From JAFMIT01 sp044341215 (GTDB lineage: Bacteria; Actinomycetota; Actinomycetes; S36-B12; UBA5976), in contig JBIISC010000046.1 in NCBI GenBank assembly GCA_044341215.1, positions 1 to 7,303 on the forward strand: a stretch of 7,303 bases of DNA, read 5' to 3'. Below, piece by piece: positions 1 to 6,398 of the stretch. The first letter of the stretch is position 1, and every line of letters begins with the position of its first letter. The notes below the pieces were generated by a model, which searched no databases, had not been told where the DNA came from, and saw only the letters and a list, made by a program, of their open reading frames with translations. A program made the position numbers and the translations under genes.

Positions 1-528
1 CTTAGATTTTGAATGAAGGCCTAGACCATTAGATAATGATTTGCCGACGCTGTATTCGCTTGGATAGATGTAACCGAAATTTCTGTTTATCAAAGATACC
101 GGTATTCCACCGCGCACCTTGCGTAATACAAGTATTTCCCCTTCAAGTGTTGAGATGTCATTTTGAATATCTTGAGGAGCGTTCGTTGTGAGCCTGATCT
201 GATAATCAGCTTCAATTTCACCATCGAAGACCATTGCAGTTTCATTTTGATAATTTTCAAAATTGATTGGTCTACCACCGGAAAGGATTGCAACACCTTC
301 AACAGTTTTTGCATGCAAGAGTAGCTTCAAAAGATTTTTACCACCTAGACCCGAATCTAGAGTCTTTGGCCAAGTGAAATCTAATTCGGGTTCACCAATA
401 ATCCAGTGAACTCCCTGTTTCTCGGAATAATCAAGTAGGGCAAAAGCCTCCAACTCGCGCGCAATAGCCCAAGCCAAGGTTGAACAACCGATTCCACCGC
501 GAGTGCCAGTAACTGATACGCGAACCAC
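1..528 (-). CDS. CpaE/Ssd-like P-loop ATPase of a Tad/Flp pilus locus, 3' end off the left edge
   Basis: An open frame of 176 codons starts at a GTG and runs through the left edge without a stop. Residues 8-17 read GTRGGIGCST, a deviant Walker A of the ParA/MinD type in which the usual lysine after the second GxG is replaced by Cys. About residues 31-60 hold LLDYSEKQGVHW and, further on, TWPKTLDSG; GVAILSGGRPI follows at 78-88. This succession (LLD, RWP-like, VLSWGR-like) is typical of the actinobacterial 'secretion ATPase neighbourhood CpaE-like' / septum-site-determining (Ssd) family. Such proteins usually precede cpaF/tadA and the tadB/tadC genes; those would lie off the left edge, which cannot be seen here. 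The P-loop begins at residue 8, so the receiver-like N-terminal domain common in CpaE and Ssd is absent. The GTG was chosen because a -10-like CATAAT sits six bases upstream and no Shine-Dalgarno is present; the frame stays open further upstream. Family assignment is fairly secure; role in pilus assembly is inference. Confidence 0.72.
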   Translation of the reverse strand, partial: MVRVSVTGTRGGIGCSTLAWAIARELEAFALLDYSEKQGVHWIIGEPELDFTWPKTLDSGLGGKNLLKLLLHAKTVEGVAILSGGRPINFENYQNETAMVFDGEIEADYQIRLTTNAPQDIQNDISTLEGEILVLRKVRGGIPVSLINRNFGYIYPSEYSVGKSLSNGLGLHSKSK

Positions 529-534
529 AAATAG

Positions 535-540
535 ATTATG
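535..540 (-). promoter_or_regulatory. Candidate -10 element for a leaderless CpaE-like transcript
   Basis: On the minus strand CATAAT is followed by six bases (CTATTT) and then the GTG start, so transcription would begin at or next to the start codon. No Shine-Dalgarno-like purine run lies between. The -35 region (about 558-563, GAATAT) does not resemble a consensus, which is common in actinobacterial leaderless promoters. It rests on pattern and spacing only. Confidence 0.4.
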
Positions 541-547
541 TTGTAAG

Positions 548-557
548 TTGTTAACAA
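548..557. repeat. Perfect 10-bp palindrome in the nitrilase/CpaE intergenic region
   Basis: TTGTTAACAA is identical to its reverse complement and lies just upstream of the candidate -10 of the CpaE-like gene, within the 68-bp gap (529-596). It could be an operator. It has no loop and no following T-run, so it is not a terminator. A 10-bp AT-rich palindrome may occur by chance. Confidence 0.3.
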
Positions 558-596
558 ATATTCGATTACAGATGAACTGTTGATAAGTGCTGCTTA

Positions 597-1388
597 CTAA
601 AGGTTGTGTAAATCCCGTTGATCTAACAAAACTGGGAATTCAGAACGCCAAGTGTCAACCAAAGCTAAATCAATATCTGCATCGACGAATTCATCGTCAT
701 TCGTTCCTTGTGCAACAACTTGGCCACGCGGATCAATCACCATTGATTGCCCTGCAAGTTTCGTGTTGTTTGCAGTCCCTCGACCACAGGCCGCAATCAC
801 GAATGCTTGATTTTCGATAGCTCTTGCTTTCAAAAGTATGTTCCAGTGTTCCGCTCGCACTGTTGGCCAACCGGCACTAATCAGAAATGATGTTGCCCCC
901 AGTGAAAATTGCTCGCGGTAGAGCTCGGGAAACCTTAAGTCGTAGCAAATAGAAATACCTGTGTTACCAAGCTGTGTCTTTGCCACCACAACTTCGTTTC
1001 CAGAGGATAAATACTTTTGTTCTCCATCTGCAAATCCGAATAAGTGAATTTTCGAATACGCGACTTCTATTTCGCCATTTGGATTAAATATAACCGCGGT
1101 GTTTGTAAATGTGCCATCAGAATGTCTAATTGGAAAAGTTCCAGCATGAAGCCATTTCTTTGCAGATTTAACTATTTCAGAAATTCTTTGAAATAACGAG
1201 GCATCTATAGAAATTGCATTTGCCTGCAGTGCTTCCATATTAAAGGCATGAATTGTCCAAAGTTCAGGTAAAACTAAAAAGTCAACATTTTTTAGATGCA
1301 TAGGTAGTTCAGCAAGCACTCGTTCTATGCGCACAGAAACAGTCTCTGTTTCATCAGATTTGACCTGTAAGAGTCGAACTTTGACCAT
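597..1388 (-). CDS. Nitrilase-superfamily carbon-nitrogen hydrolase (omega-amidase / deaminated glutathione amidase type)
   Basis: This 263-residue protein has the full nitrilase-superfamily catalytic set: general-base Glu42 in VLPELW, Lys113 in YSKIHLF, and nucleophile Cys148 in ICYDLRFPE, with the supporting Glu123 between Lys and Cys. The region HWNILLKARAIENQAFVIAACGRG (split here: HWNILL, then ARAIENQ) is the conserved stretch after the nucleophile. Family members hydrolyse amides in the cytoplasm; this subgroup includes omega-amidase (alpha-ketoglutaramate) and deaminated-glutathione repair amidases, and the sequence alone does not settle the substrate. Length is normal for a single-domain enzyme. 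A start at 1430 is possible in frame, but ATG 1388 gives the standard family N-terminus (MVKVRLLQ) and has TATTCT exactly six bases upstream, so it is preferred. It is divergent from the response regulator and ends 68 bp before the CpaE-like gene. A functional link to either is not evident. Confidence 0.88.
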   Translation of the reverse strand: MVKVRLLQVKSDETETVSVRIERVLAELPMHLKNVDFLVLPELWTIHAFNMEALQANAISIDASLFQRISEIVKSAKKWLHAGTFPIRHSDGTFTNTAVIFNPNGEIEVAYSKIHLFGFADGEQKYLSSGNEVVVAKTQLGNTGISICYDLRFPELYREQFSLGATSFLISAGWPTVRAEHWNILLKARAIENQAFVIAACGRGTANNTKLAGQSMVIDPRGQVVAQGTNDDEFVDADIDLALVDTWRSEFPVLLDQRDLHNL

Positions 1389-1394
1389 AACTAA

Positions 1395-1400
1395 AGAATA
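1395..1400 (-). promoter_or_regulatory. Candidate -10 element for leaderless nitrilase mRNA
   Basis: Minus-strand TATTCT fits the actinobacterial TANNNT pattern and is followed by TTAGTT and then ATG, so the transcript would start at the AUG. No Shine-Dalgarno is present. The -35 position (about 1418-1423) reads AAAGAA and is poor. The same spacing is seen before the CpaE-like gene, which strengthens both calls. Confidence 0.5.
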
Positions 1401-1410
1401 GTCCTCGACT
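1400..1410. promoter_or_regulatory. Inverted repeat in the divergent promoter region, possible regulator site
   Basis: AGTC-CTC-GACT is a perfect 4+3+4 inverted repeat abutting the nitrilase -10 and lying about 45 bp before the response-regulator start. Read on the minus strand, TCGAGGACTAT matches 9 of 11 positions of one half of the DevR/DosR box as I recall it (TTSGGGACTWW); the second half-site is not present. With a DevR-like regulator encoded next door, autoregulation is a possibility, but a half-site is weak evidence. Confidence 0.22.
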
Positions 1411-1440
1411 GAACTTGTTCTTTGACACAATACGACCGTC

Positions 1441-1445
1441 GGAGG
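1441..1445 (+). promoter_or_regulatory. Shine-Dalgarno site of the response regulator gene
   Basis: GGAGG lies nine bases before ATG 1455 and decides that start over the in-frame TTG at 1422. It is the only strong ribosome binding site visible in the window; the other genes look leaderless or translationally coupled. A short inverted repeat, CGAC-C-GTCG at 1433-1441, touches its first G. A TTGACA hexamer at 1422-1427 is too close to the start to be used as a -35 with normal spacing. Confidence 0.7.
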
Positions 1446-1454
1446 GAAACAATC

Positions 1455-2105
1455 ATGACAATTCGAGTATTTCTACTAGATGACCATGAAGTTGTTCGCC
1501 GCGGTCTATCGGACCTAATTTCATCCGAACCTGGCATGGAAGTTATCGGTGATGCCGGCACTTGCGCCGAAGGATTACAAGGTATTTTGGTTAAGCGACC
1601 AGATGTGGCCATATTGGATGTCCGTTTGCCTGACGGATCAGGCATTGAAGTTTGCCGAGACCTGCGAGCCCTAGCGCCAGAAATTAATGTTCTGATGCTG
1701 ACTTCTTATGCTGATGATGAAGCTTTGTTAAGCGCCGTTCTTGCTGGCGCACACGGGTATGTTCTAAAAGATATTCGTAGCGGTGATCTTGTTCAGATGA
1801 TTAAAGATGTTTCAACCGGAAAAAGTTTGTTGGATCAAAAAGCAGTTGATCAGGTCAGGAATCGTTTGCGAAAAGGTAGTTCCATTTATTCGATGCTCGA
1901 AGATTTAACTGATCAAGAGCGCCGGGTCCTGGAATTCATTGGCGAAGGAATGAGCAATCGACAGATTGCTGAAGCAATGTTCTTGGCCGAAAAAACAATT
2001 AAGAATTATGTTTCATCTGTATTGTCAAAACTTGGAATGGAGCGTCGCAGCCAAGCAGCTGCATTCATCGCCCGCCTTGGAATTGGCGAAGCTGGTCGAG
2101 ATTAA
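1455..2105 (+). CDS. DevR/DosR-like NarL-family response regulator
   Basis: The 216-residue protein has a receiver domain (about 1-120) and a LuxR-type helix-turn-helix (about 148-210). Acidic pocket residues are Asp9 and Asp10, the phosphoacceptor is Asp55 in ILDVRLPDG, and the switch residues are Thr83 and Lys105. The recognition region AEKTIKNYV places Lys180, Lys183 and Asn184 where DosR has its DNA-contact residues Lys179, Lys182 and Asn183; LTSYADDEALL, AGAHGYVLKDI and KLGMERRSQAA are also DevR/DosR hallmarks. In mycobacteria this family activates hypoxia/NO dormancy genes. Here the likely partner is the DevS-like kinase encoded on the opposite strand immediately downstream, whose stop codon overlaps this one (shared TTAA). 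Because the cyd genes sit behind that kinase, control of cytochrome bd is the obvious hypothesis. No terminator is visible after the gene. Family call is very secure; regulon is inference. Confidence 0.93.
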   Translation: MTIRVFLLDDHEVVRRGLSDLISSEPGMEVIGDAGTCAEGLQGILVKRPDVAILDVRLPDGSGIEVCRDLRALAPEINVLMLTSYADDEALLSAVLAGAHGYVLKDIRSGDLVQMIKDVSTGKSLLDQKAVDQVRNRLRKGSSIYSMLEDLTDQERRVLEFIGEGMSNRQIAEAMFLAEKTIKNYVSSVLSKLGMERRSQAAAFIARLGIGEAGRD

Positions 2106-3211
2106 TTATTTAGTGGAATCATCCAGCGTGCTTGGGTACCACTCGGGAATCTTCGACTAGTAGCAAAACTTCCACCTACAGACTCCGCACGTTTGCGTAA
2201 ATTGTCTAAGCCACTTCTACTTACAGTTTCCGGAATTCCAACACCGTTATCAGAGACAGTTAAAACCAGGTCGTTTTCAATTATTTGCAACACCACTGAT
2301 ACCGAATTTGCTTCGGCATGGCGCACTGCGTTTGAAAGTAGTTCACGCAATGCTGCCACTACTTGGTTGGTTTCACGATCGCTAGTCATCGAATCCACTG
2401 GGCCTTCAAAGGTAATGGATGGAGTTGAGCCCAGTAACGCTGTGTAACCTTCAACTTCATGCATGACTCTTCGCCGAAGCGAAACACCATCGTTCTCGGG
2501 TGTGGTTAGCGCATAAATACTTTGTCTAATTTGTTTGATTGTGCGATCTAAATCATCAACAGCTTGACTGATTTTTTCGGCTTCGGCACTGCCAGGAGCA
2601 CGTCTTGCCACTGACTCCAACGTCATGCCCGTAGCAAAAAGCTGCTGGATTACAAGGTCATGCAGGTCTCTTGCGATTCTTTCACGATCTTCATAAACGG
2701 CAATAGCTTGAGTTTTTGAAAACAGTCGGGCATTTTCGATTGCTAAACCAGCCGCTGCTGCCAGCCCAATCGCAAGCTCTTCATCTTCAGCAGTGAATTC
2801 GACGCCATCTTTCTTTTCGGTTAAATAAAGATTTCCAAAAACAACTCCACGGACCCGCACTGGCACACCTAAAAAAGTTTTCATTGGTGGATGGTTTTCG
2901 GGAAACCCAAAACTCGCTGGATGCTTGCTCAAATCTGAAAGGCGAATTGGTTCTGGATATTGCACGAGTAATCCAAGGACACCGCGACCTTCGGGCGTAT
3001 GGCCAATCATTTTCACTTGATTCTCTGGCATACCAACATGGAAAAAATCCTGCAAGCCACCTTTGTTTGAAACTACTCCCAAAGCTCCATACTTGGCTTC
3101 CACAAGATTCACTGCGGTTGTGACAATAGTTTCTAGCGTCGTTTGTAAATCAAGATCTGCAACCACACTCATGATTGCCTTAAATAATTCCGTATCTTGC
3201 TGTTTAGCCAC
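2102..3211 (-). CDS. DevS/DosT-like sensor histidine kinase with a single putative haem-binding GAF domain
   Basis: With the GTG start the protein is 369 residues: GAF (about 20-163), HisKA_3 dimerisation domain with phosphoacceptor His184 in ARDLHDLVIQQLF, and an HATPase_c domain with N-box Asn294 (ELLSNAVRHA) and G-box DNGVGIP (321-327). It has no membrane segment, so it should sense in the cytoplasm. The GAF aligns closely with GAF-A of mycobacterial DosS: His107 in HPPM corresponds to the proximal haem ligand His149, and Tyr129 in NLYLTEK to distal Tyr171. DosS has a second GAF before the kinase; here the single GAF leads directly into HisKA_3. The gene begins 21 bp after the cydC stop, so it is probably the last gene of the cyd operon. 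Start is uncertain: TTG 3229 gives six more residues, GTG 3211 has a weak GCGAGA upstream, and ATG 3172 has AAGG seven bases upstream; all keep the GAF. Haem binding is inferred from the two residues, not shown. Confidence 0.9.
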   Translation of the reverse strand: MAKQQDTELFKAIMSVVADLDLQTTLETIVTTAVNLVEAKYGALGVVSNKGGLQDFFHVGMPENQVKMIGHTPEGRGVLGLLVQYPEPIRLSDLSKHPASFGFPENHPPMKTFLGVPVRVRGVVFGNLYLTEKKDGVEFTAEDEELAIGLAAAAGLAIENARLFSKTQAIAVYEDRERIARDLHDLVIQQLFATGMTLESVARRAPGSAEAEKISQAVDDLDRTIKQIRQSIYALTTPENDGVSLRRRVMHEVEGYTALLGSTPSITFEGPVDSMTSDRETNQVVAALRELLSNAVRHAEANSVSVVLQIIENDLVLTVSDNGVGIPETVSRSGLDNLRKRAESVGGSFATSRRFPSGTQARWMIPLNN

Positions 3212-3232
3212 GGCTGAAGTCTCGCACAACTA

Positions 3233-4804
3233 TCAAACTAGGGAAACAGTCTTACTCAATTTATCGATGATTCTTTGATCATGGGTAATCACAATCACTC
3301 CTTTGTCGGCAAAAACATGTTTGATCAATTCCCAGATTTCGCCTGCGGTCTCAGAATCTAAGTGTTCGGTCGGCTCGTCTAGCAGAATAAAACTAGCGCC
3401 ACTCAAAATGGTCCGGGCAATACCAATTCGCTGAATTTCACCGCCACTTAATCCGCGGTCCGAATCTCCAATCATGGAATCAAAACCATCTTCTAGTTTC
3501 TCGAACCAATTGTTTAAGCCCACCTGGGTAAGTACTTTCAATAAATCTGCATCAGTCTTTGCATTGTTCGCAATTCGCAGATTCTCCCGAACATTTGTAT
3601 GGAAAATGTAAGTGGTTTGAAGAAGTGCTGTCACATGGTGTTGATAATCCGAGATCTGGTTTATTGAGACGCCATCAAGTGAAATCTTTCCTTGGTGTGG
3701 GATCAGACGCAGAATAGCGCTCGCAACTGTGGATTTTCCGCTTCCACTCGGTCCAACAATCCCAATAATTTCACCTCGAGAAATCGCAAAATTGAGGTGC
3801 GACACGATGTCCTCGCCATTCCAGCCGACGGCTACATCTTGCAAAACCATTTCGTTTGGCTGATTCAGAGTTTTAGTACCATCGATTTGCAGTGGGTTTG
3901 ATTTATGTAAGAACTCAGAAATTCTCTCGTTTGCAAGAGTAGTGCGAGTTCGCGCAGTTGCTGCGAGGCTAAAGGTTCCCACAATCTCAGCACTTGCCCA
4001 TGGAAGCAGTGTCACCACTGCAATCATCTGGCCAGAAAGTCCGCCTTGATTGTAAGCAACCACGCCAGCAATCAATGAGATGAAAACTGCAGTTGCGGAA
4101 CTGATGCCATTGAGGGCACTTGAAACTCCAGCCCAAACGCTAGCCCTACTTTCAATGCCAACTCTTTGTGTTTCATTTTCAATAATCTTTGCAATATGTG
4201 AATCAGTGAGATTTAGAATCCGTAATCTGTTTGAATTAGTAATAGCTTGAAATACATCAGCGCTGATTTGATTTCTAACAGTTATTGCTGCTCTAGCTAT
4301 CTTGATCTCGATGCGTGTTATTAGCTTTGGAACCAAGATTCCTGAAATAATGAATGAAATTGCAAAAACGATTCCAGCGATGGGCAAAAGTAAGAACTGC
4401 AGTACTGTGAGTAAGACTGCACTTAATGCTGCAGCAAATAGTGGGACTCGAACTCTCGTAACATCATCTTGCAAAGTATCTGTGTCGCTTGTTAGCCGGT
4501 CTAGAGCATCAGAACTTCGCAAACGCCAAACCCCAAGCGGACCAAGTTTTGCGGCTACATTCCAAAGATCTACTCGCAACTGCGTTGTGCCAGATAGAGC
4601 TACATCGTGCGAGACCACTCGTTCTGACCAGCGAAATACACCTCTTGATATCCCGAAAAATCGCACTGCAACTATGGCAACCTGTAACACCAAAATAGGC
4701 GGCATTAACGCTGCCGAACTGATCAGCCATGCGCCGGTCGAAACCAAGCCGACAGCACTCAGCATCGTCGCTGCCGTCAGAATCATTGCCCAGTAAATTT
4801 TCAT
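3233..4804 (-). CDS. cydC: CydC subunit of the CydDC ABC exporter required for cytochrome bd assembly
   Basis: This 523-residue protein is a membrane-domain/ATPase half-transporter. Hydrophobic segments lie at about 5-30, 36-52, 122-140, 141-160, 232-252 and 260-280. The nucleotide-binding domain has Walker A GPSGSGKST (351-359), Q-loop Gln396, an intact signature LSGGE (452-456), Walker B FILLDE (472-477) and H-loop His508. The N-terminal motif ERVVSHD carries His66 at the position of E. coli CydC His85, reported as a haem ligand. CydDC exports cysteine/glutathione and/or moves haem in the inner membrane; the family's substrate is debated. Its ATG overlaps the cydD stop as ATGA (4801-4804), implying translational coupling and a 1:1 complex. 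The kinase gene follows 21 bp later. The two subunits are separate genes, as in mycobacteria, not fused as in some streptomycetes. Confidence 0.92.
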   Translation of the reverse strand: MKIYWAMILTAATMLSAVGLVSTGAWLISSAALMPPILVLQVAIVAVRFFGISRGVFRWSERVVSHDVALSGTTQLRVDLWNVAAKLGPLGVWRLRSSDALDRLTSDTDTLQDDVTRVRVPLFAAALSAVLLTVLQFLLLPIAGIVFAISFIISGILVPKLITRIEIKIARAAITVRNQISADVFQAITNSNRLRILNLTDSHIAKIIENETQRVGIESRASVWAGVSSALNGISSATAVFISLIAGVVAYNQGGLSGQMIAVVTLLPWASAEIVGTFSLAATARTRTTLANERISEFLHKSNPLQIDGTKTLNQPNEMVLQDVAVGWNGEDIVSHLNFAISRGEIIGIVGPSGSGKSTVASAILRLIPHQGKISLDGVSINQISDYQHHVTALLQTTYIFHTNVRENLRIANNAKTDADLLKVLTQVGLNNWFEKLEDGFDSMIGDSDRGLSGGEIQRIGIARTILSGASFILLDEPTEHLDSETAGEIWELIKHVFADKGVIVITHDQRIIDKLSKTVSLV

Positions 4805-6378
4805 CTGACACCCGCAAAATCAATTATCGAATCGGCAATGGTGCGGAAACTATCTCTATGCGCAATTGCAAGAACTCCACCACCATTTAGCGCAAACTCA
4901 CGTAGCGATAGCAATATTTCCTTTTCACTAGCTTCATCAAGTGCCGCACTTGGCTCATCTAGAAGTAGGAATCTAGGTTTGCGCAACAGCGCATGTGCAA
5001 TAGCTAGCCGACGACGTTGTCCGATTGAAACACCAACGCTTCGATCACTAACAAATTGGTCAAGCGGTAAATCAAGTCCGACTTGTGAAAGAACTTTAAG
5101 AATCTCTGCATCTGAAACCGAGTTTTGCTGTCCGTATTGGAGTAATTCTCTAACTGAACCCTCTGGAAGAAATGCTCCCTGTTCAACTACTGCAAAGTCC
5201 CGCGCAAAACTTGCCTGCGAAAATTCATTCGTAGAGCACTCACCTTCAACTTCGCCACAAATCATTTTTAGCAATGTAGTTTTACCTACACCACTTGGCC
5301 CGACGACAACTGTGATTCTTCCCGAAACTACTTGACCGCCTGGTATCTGGATTTGATTCTTTCCCAGCTGTAAATTTTGCGAATTCCAACTGAAATTTGA
5401 AACTTCTTCGGTTCTTTTGCCACGCTGGATTGTGGGTGCATCTAGAATCGTTTTAACTTGATTCCACGCTTCCATTCCTTCAACGGCTGCATGGAAGTGA
5501 ACGCCTAACATGCGAATTGGTGAATAGACATCTGGAGCCAGAATTAGGACAGCTAGCCCCTTCCAAAGTTCGATTTCGCCATTGACAAGTCGCAGTCCAA
5601 TCGCAACGGCGACAATTGCAACAGAGATGGTGGCCAGAATTTCGAGCACGAACGCAGAAAGAAATGACAACCGCAAGACTTTCATAGTCGCGGTTTGTTG
5701 CAATTTCCCTAAGCGTTCAATCTCGACTGCCTGCTGTTTTGCACGATTGAAAATCGTAAGCTCGGGTAGACCGTTCATCAAATCTGCGAGAGTTGCCGAA
5801 AGTTTCGTGACTTGATTCCAGTGCCTCTCGACATTTGTCGAAGTGAACCAACCAACCAGTGCCATGAATAGTGGAATTAGCGGAATTGTTAGCACTAAAA
5901 CCAGCGCTGAAAGTGGATCGAGCCAAAGAATGACTGCACCTATACCGGCAGGAACAATTGTTGAGATTACAAGCTGGGGCAAATATTTGGCGACATAAAT
6001 TTCAAGACCTTCGATGCCACGGGTTAATAGTGTTACCGCACCACCAACAGGCATCGGTAAATTACGAATCTGCATGATTTGAGTAACTGCAAGTTGGCGG
6101 GTCGAAGCAACTGCCTTCAGCCCATAACGGCGACTTAGCGATTCGTTCATGCTCGTTAACAAAGTGCGGATAAGCCAAGCGACTGCGGCAATTGCAATAA
6201 ACGAAATAACTTCGGAAAGTGATTTGTGTTTTAGAAATACATCACTGATTGCGAGAGCCGTGAAAATCGCCTGAAAGACAAGCGCAATTGCTGCGAGAAA
6301 TGCCAAAACGGCGGTGAAACCAATGCTTCCTTTGATTGGTTGTAAATCCTTTGCCAATCTCGGATCAAATGGTCGCAC
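4801..6378 (-). CDS. cydD: CydD subunit of the CydDC ABC exporter required for cytochrome bd assembly
   Basis: The 525-residue protein has hydrophobic segments at about 18-44, 57-75, 133-153, 156-178, 240-262 and 270-282, then an ATPase domain: Walker A GPSGVGKTT (360-368), Q-loop Gln400, signature VSIGQ (450-454), Walker B RFLLLDEP (469-476) and H-loop His507. The stretch around 245-300 (LATISVAIVAVAIGLRL, then LAPDVYSPIRMLGVHFHAA) is characteristic of CydD. The signature departs from LSGGQ at its third position, as is usual for CydD (E. coli has LSVGQ), so the heterodimer probably has one stronger and one weaker ATP site. The start is a GTG 20 bp after the cydB stop without a clear Shine-Dalgarno; coupling to cydB translation is likely. 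It overlaps cydC by four bases. Confidence 0.92.
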   Translation of the reverse strand: MRPFDPRLAKDLQPIKGSIGFTAVLAFLAAIALVFQAIFTALAISDVFLKHKSLSEVISFIAIAAVAWLIRTLLTSMNESLSRRYGLKAVASTRQLAVTQIMQIRNLPMPVGGAVTLLTRGIEGLEIYVAKYLPQLVISTIVPAGIGAVILWLDPLSALVLVLTIPLIPLFMALVGWFTSTNVERHWNQVTKLSATLADLMNGLPELTIFNRAKQQAVEIERLGKLQQTATMKVLRLSFLSAFVLEILATISVAIVAVAIGLRLVNGEIELWKGLAVLILAPDVYSPIRMLGVHFHAAVEGMEAWNQVKTILDAPTIQRGKRTEEVSNFSWNSQNLQLGKNQIQIPGGQVVSGRITVVVGPSGVGKTTLLKMICGEVEGECSTNEFSQASFARDFAVVEQGAFLPEGSVRELLQYGQQNSVSDAEILKVLSQVGLDLPLDQFVSDRSVGVSIGQRRRLAIAHALLRKPRFLLLDEPSAALDEASEKEILLSLREFALNGGGVLAIAHRDSFRTIADSIIDFAGVR

Positions 6379-6398
6379 CGCCGTAGTGTGACAGACTG

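Noticed and set aside
90..314. 74-codon minus-strand frame at the left end
   Set aside because: The alternative frame on the same strand encodes the CpaE-like ATPase continuously from 528 to 1, with family motifs; this one has none.
528..597. Terminator after the nitrilase gene
   Set aside because: Only a loopless 10-bp palindrome and a 4-bp stem (TAAG/CTTA) are present; neither is GC-rich or followed by a T-tract.
1422..1427. TTGACA as the -35 box of the response regulator
   Set aside because: A -10 at 16-18 bp spacing would fall on the Shine-Dalgarno/start region (about 1444-1450), where no TANNNT exists, so this perfect hexamer cannot serve the ATG at 1455 in the ordinary way.
1389..1430. 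N-terminal extension of the nitrilase to a start at 1430
   Set aside because: The extra residues match nothing in the family, would cover the divergent promoter region, and ATG 1388 has a -10 at leaderless spacing.
1415..1430. TTGT-N8-ACAA inverted repeat resembling a Rex or FNR operator
   Set aside because: The inner positions and the spacing do not fit the Rex (TTGTGAA-N4-TTCACAA) or FNR (TTGAT-N4-ATCAA) patterns; only four base pairs per arm remain.
2085..2130. Possible bidirectional terminator between regulator and kinase (GCTGG and CCAGC)
   Set aside because: The arms are only five bases and about 27 bases apart, with no T-run on either side.
4302..4796. 164-codon open frame on the plus strand opposite cydC
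   Set aside because: It lies wholly antisense to the well-conserved membrane domain of CydC, has no recognisable domain and is rich in Ser, Thr and Arg as expected from a reverse reading of that gene.
4838..5335. 165-codon open frame on the plus strand opposite cydD
   Set aside because: It is antisense to the CydD ATPase domain; composition is Ser/Arg-rich and no family is recognisable.
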